Shown: positions 7,117 to 7,711 of the stretch, piece by piece
Numbering within the stretch: position 1 is the first letter of the stretch
Layout of the letters: the number at the start of each line of letters is the position of its first letter
Source of the DNA: Chloroflexota bacterium
GTDB taxonomy: Bacteria > Chloroflexota > Anaerolineae > Anaerolineales > Anaerolineaceae
Direction: 5' to 3'
Assembly (NCBI GenBank): GCA_012797215.1
Contig: JAAZPN010000075.1
Location: forward strand, 1-7,711
Length of the DNA stretch: 7,711 nucleotides
Position numbers and translations under genes: made by a program
The notes under the pieces: generated by a model
What the model was told of the DNA's origin: nothing
The model's database searches: none
The model's input: only the letters and a program-made list of their open reading frames with translations

Positions 7117-7641
7117 TCAGTTGGCCGCAATGCCTTTAAGCACGTCCGACCGTTTATTAAAGGTTTCCACGCAAGACTGGGCGACAGTCGTGAGGTTCTT
7201 GATTGCTGCCGGTAGTCCATCTGTGCCAAAAGAAGTTTCCACATTGTCAATCGCGCGGGTGACGGTTTCACTTAGTCCAAGCAGCTGGCTGTCGAACTGG
7301 TAAACCTGCGCCAGGTCGTCTTCTTTAATTTTGACAGCGTCAAAAATACCAGCATAACCATAAGACGCGGTCCGGACGCGGTCAATGAATTGGCGCAACT
7401 TAATCGCTGCAGCTTCGAGGTCGTCAATATACGCCAGCCCGCCCTGGGAAATCAAATCACGCTGCAGGCCAGATACACGCTGGTATTGGGAATCAAACTC
7501 AAGCGCGACCTGTTCCCGCAATAGTTTGTCTGACATTCTGCGATCGCCACGTTCCACATAGCCCTTAAACCCTGGAATCTTCGCGATGAGCTTTTTGAAG
7601 AAATCCTGTTCACCGACTACTTTATCGAAAATATCACTCAT
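7117..7641 (-). CDS. Helical protein of unknown function, partner of the SPFH gene
   Basis: I cannot assign a function. The 174-residue protein is charged, soluble and predicted almost wholly helical, with no signal peptide or membrane segment and a single cysteine (157). Its clearest block is IPGFKGYVERGDRRMSDKLL (22-41), a pattern I associate with small uncharacterised bacterial proteins that sit beside SPFH genes. Long amphipathic stretches follow at about 43-66, 71-92 and 105-135, and a shorter one at 143-168, which suggests a helical bundle or coiled coil. The start is well supported by AAGGAG (7652-7647), five bases before the ATG. It is the first gene of a two-gene unit, 34 bases ahead of the SPFH gene, with a possible promoter and operator-like dyad just upstream. 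By context it may bind or load the SPFH protein; that is inference only. No resemblance to PspA strong enough to claim is visible. Confidence 0.8.
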   Translation of the reverse strand: MSDIFDKVVGEQDFFKKLIAKIPGFKGYVERGDRRMSDKLLREQVALEFDSQYQRVSGLQRDLISQGGLAYIDDLEAAAIKLRQFIDRVRTASYGYAGIFDAVKIKEDDLAQVYQFDSQLLGLSETVTRAIDNVETSFGTDGLPAAIKNLTTVAQSCVETFNKRSDVLKGIAAN

Positions 7642-7659
7642 TTTTGCTCCTTTTAAATC

Positions 7660-7674
7660 GAATAGTGACCATTC
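7660..7674. promoter_or_regulatory. Operator-like dyad at the presumed start site of the SPFH unit
   Basis: GAATAGTGACCATTC is an imperfect palindrome: GAAT, GT, AC and ATTC are symmetric around a central base, with one mismatched pair. It lies between the possible -10 box (7681-7686) and the ribosome site (7652-7647), over the predicted transcription start, where a bound repressor would block initiation. No protein is known to bind it. Confidence 0.3.
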
Positions 7675-7680
7675 TTTTGT

Positions 7681-7709
7681 ATCATACAGTAAACCTGGAT
7701 AAAAAACAA
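7681..7709 (-). promoter_or_regulatory. Possible promoter of the SPFH two-gene unit
   Basis: On the minus strand TATGAT (7686-7681) matches the -10 consensus at five of six bases. TTGTTT (7709-7704), 17 bases upstream, matches the -35 consensus at three of six. Transcription would start near 7674, giving a leader of about 33 bases. The window ends two bases beyond, so further upstream elements cannot be seen. Confidence 0.4.
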
Positions 7710-7711
7710 CA

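Overview
The window is ordinary bacterial chromosome: eight complete protein genes, short gaps, good intrinsic terminators, and no RNA genes, CRISPR arrays, insertion sequences or phage genes that I can see. Base composition looks balanced and even throughout. The combination of a type 2 isopentenyl-diphosphate isomerase, a Wzz/Wzy-like pair, a soluble SPFH protein of the YdjI type next to a small helical 'IPG-KGY' protein, and a SucCD pair recalls Chloroflexota, possibly Anaerolineae. That placement is inference from gene content and protein style; there is no rRNA to confirm it.

Layout. (1) 1-184: left-edge gap with an inverted repeat and a possible extended -10 promoter. (2) 185-2498, plus strand: a chain-length-determinant-like membrane protein and an O-antigen ligase/polymerase-like membrane protein whose reading frames overlap by 11 bases, probably the end of a surface polysaccharide locus. 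(3) 2505-2545: a strong two-way terminator between convergent genes. (4) 2547-3575, minus strand: type 2 IPP isomerase (fni). (5) 3576-3654: a compact divergent promoter region with a palindromic ATTATAAT that can serve as -10 box in both directions. (6) 3655-3891, plus strand: a stand-alone acyl carrier protein with an unusual recognition helix, followed by a terminator. (7) 3935-5943, minus strand: sucC-sucD, succinyl-CoA synthetase, with an ATGA start/stop overlap. (8) 5987-6017: a terminator closing the next unit. (9) 6036-7641, minus strand: a two-gene unit of a 174-residue helical protein followed by an SPFH protein with a C-terminal excisionase-type helix-turn-helix. Its likely promoter and an operator-like dyad lie at the right edge.

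How the genes work together. The first pair should control length and polymerisation or ligation of an exported glycan. Fni (isoprenoids), the acyl carrier protein (acyl chains) and SucCD (citric acid cycle or substrate-level phosphorylation) are housekeeping functions. The two-gene SPFH unit is the least understood part and the best candidate for something undescribed: a membrane-stress-type scaffold protein that carries a putative DNA-binding or peptide-binding tail, co-transcribed with a conserved-looking helical partner of unknown function.
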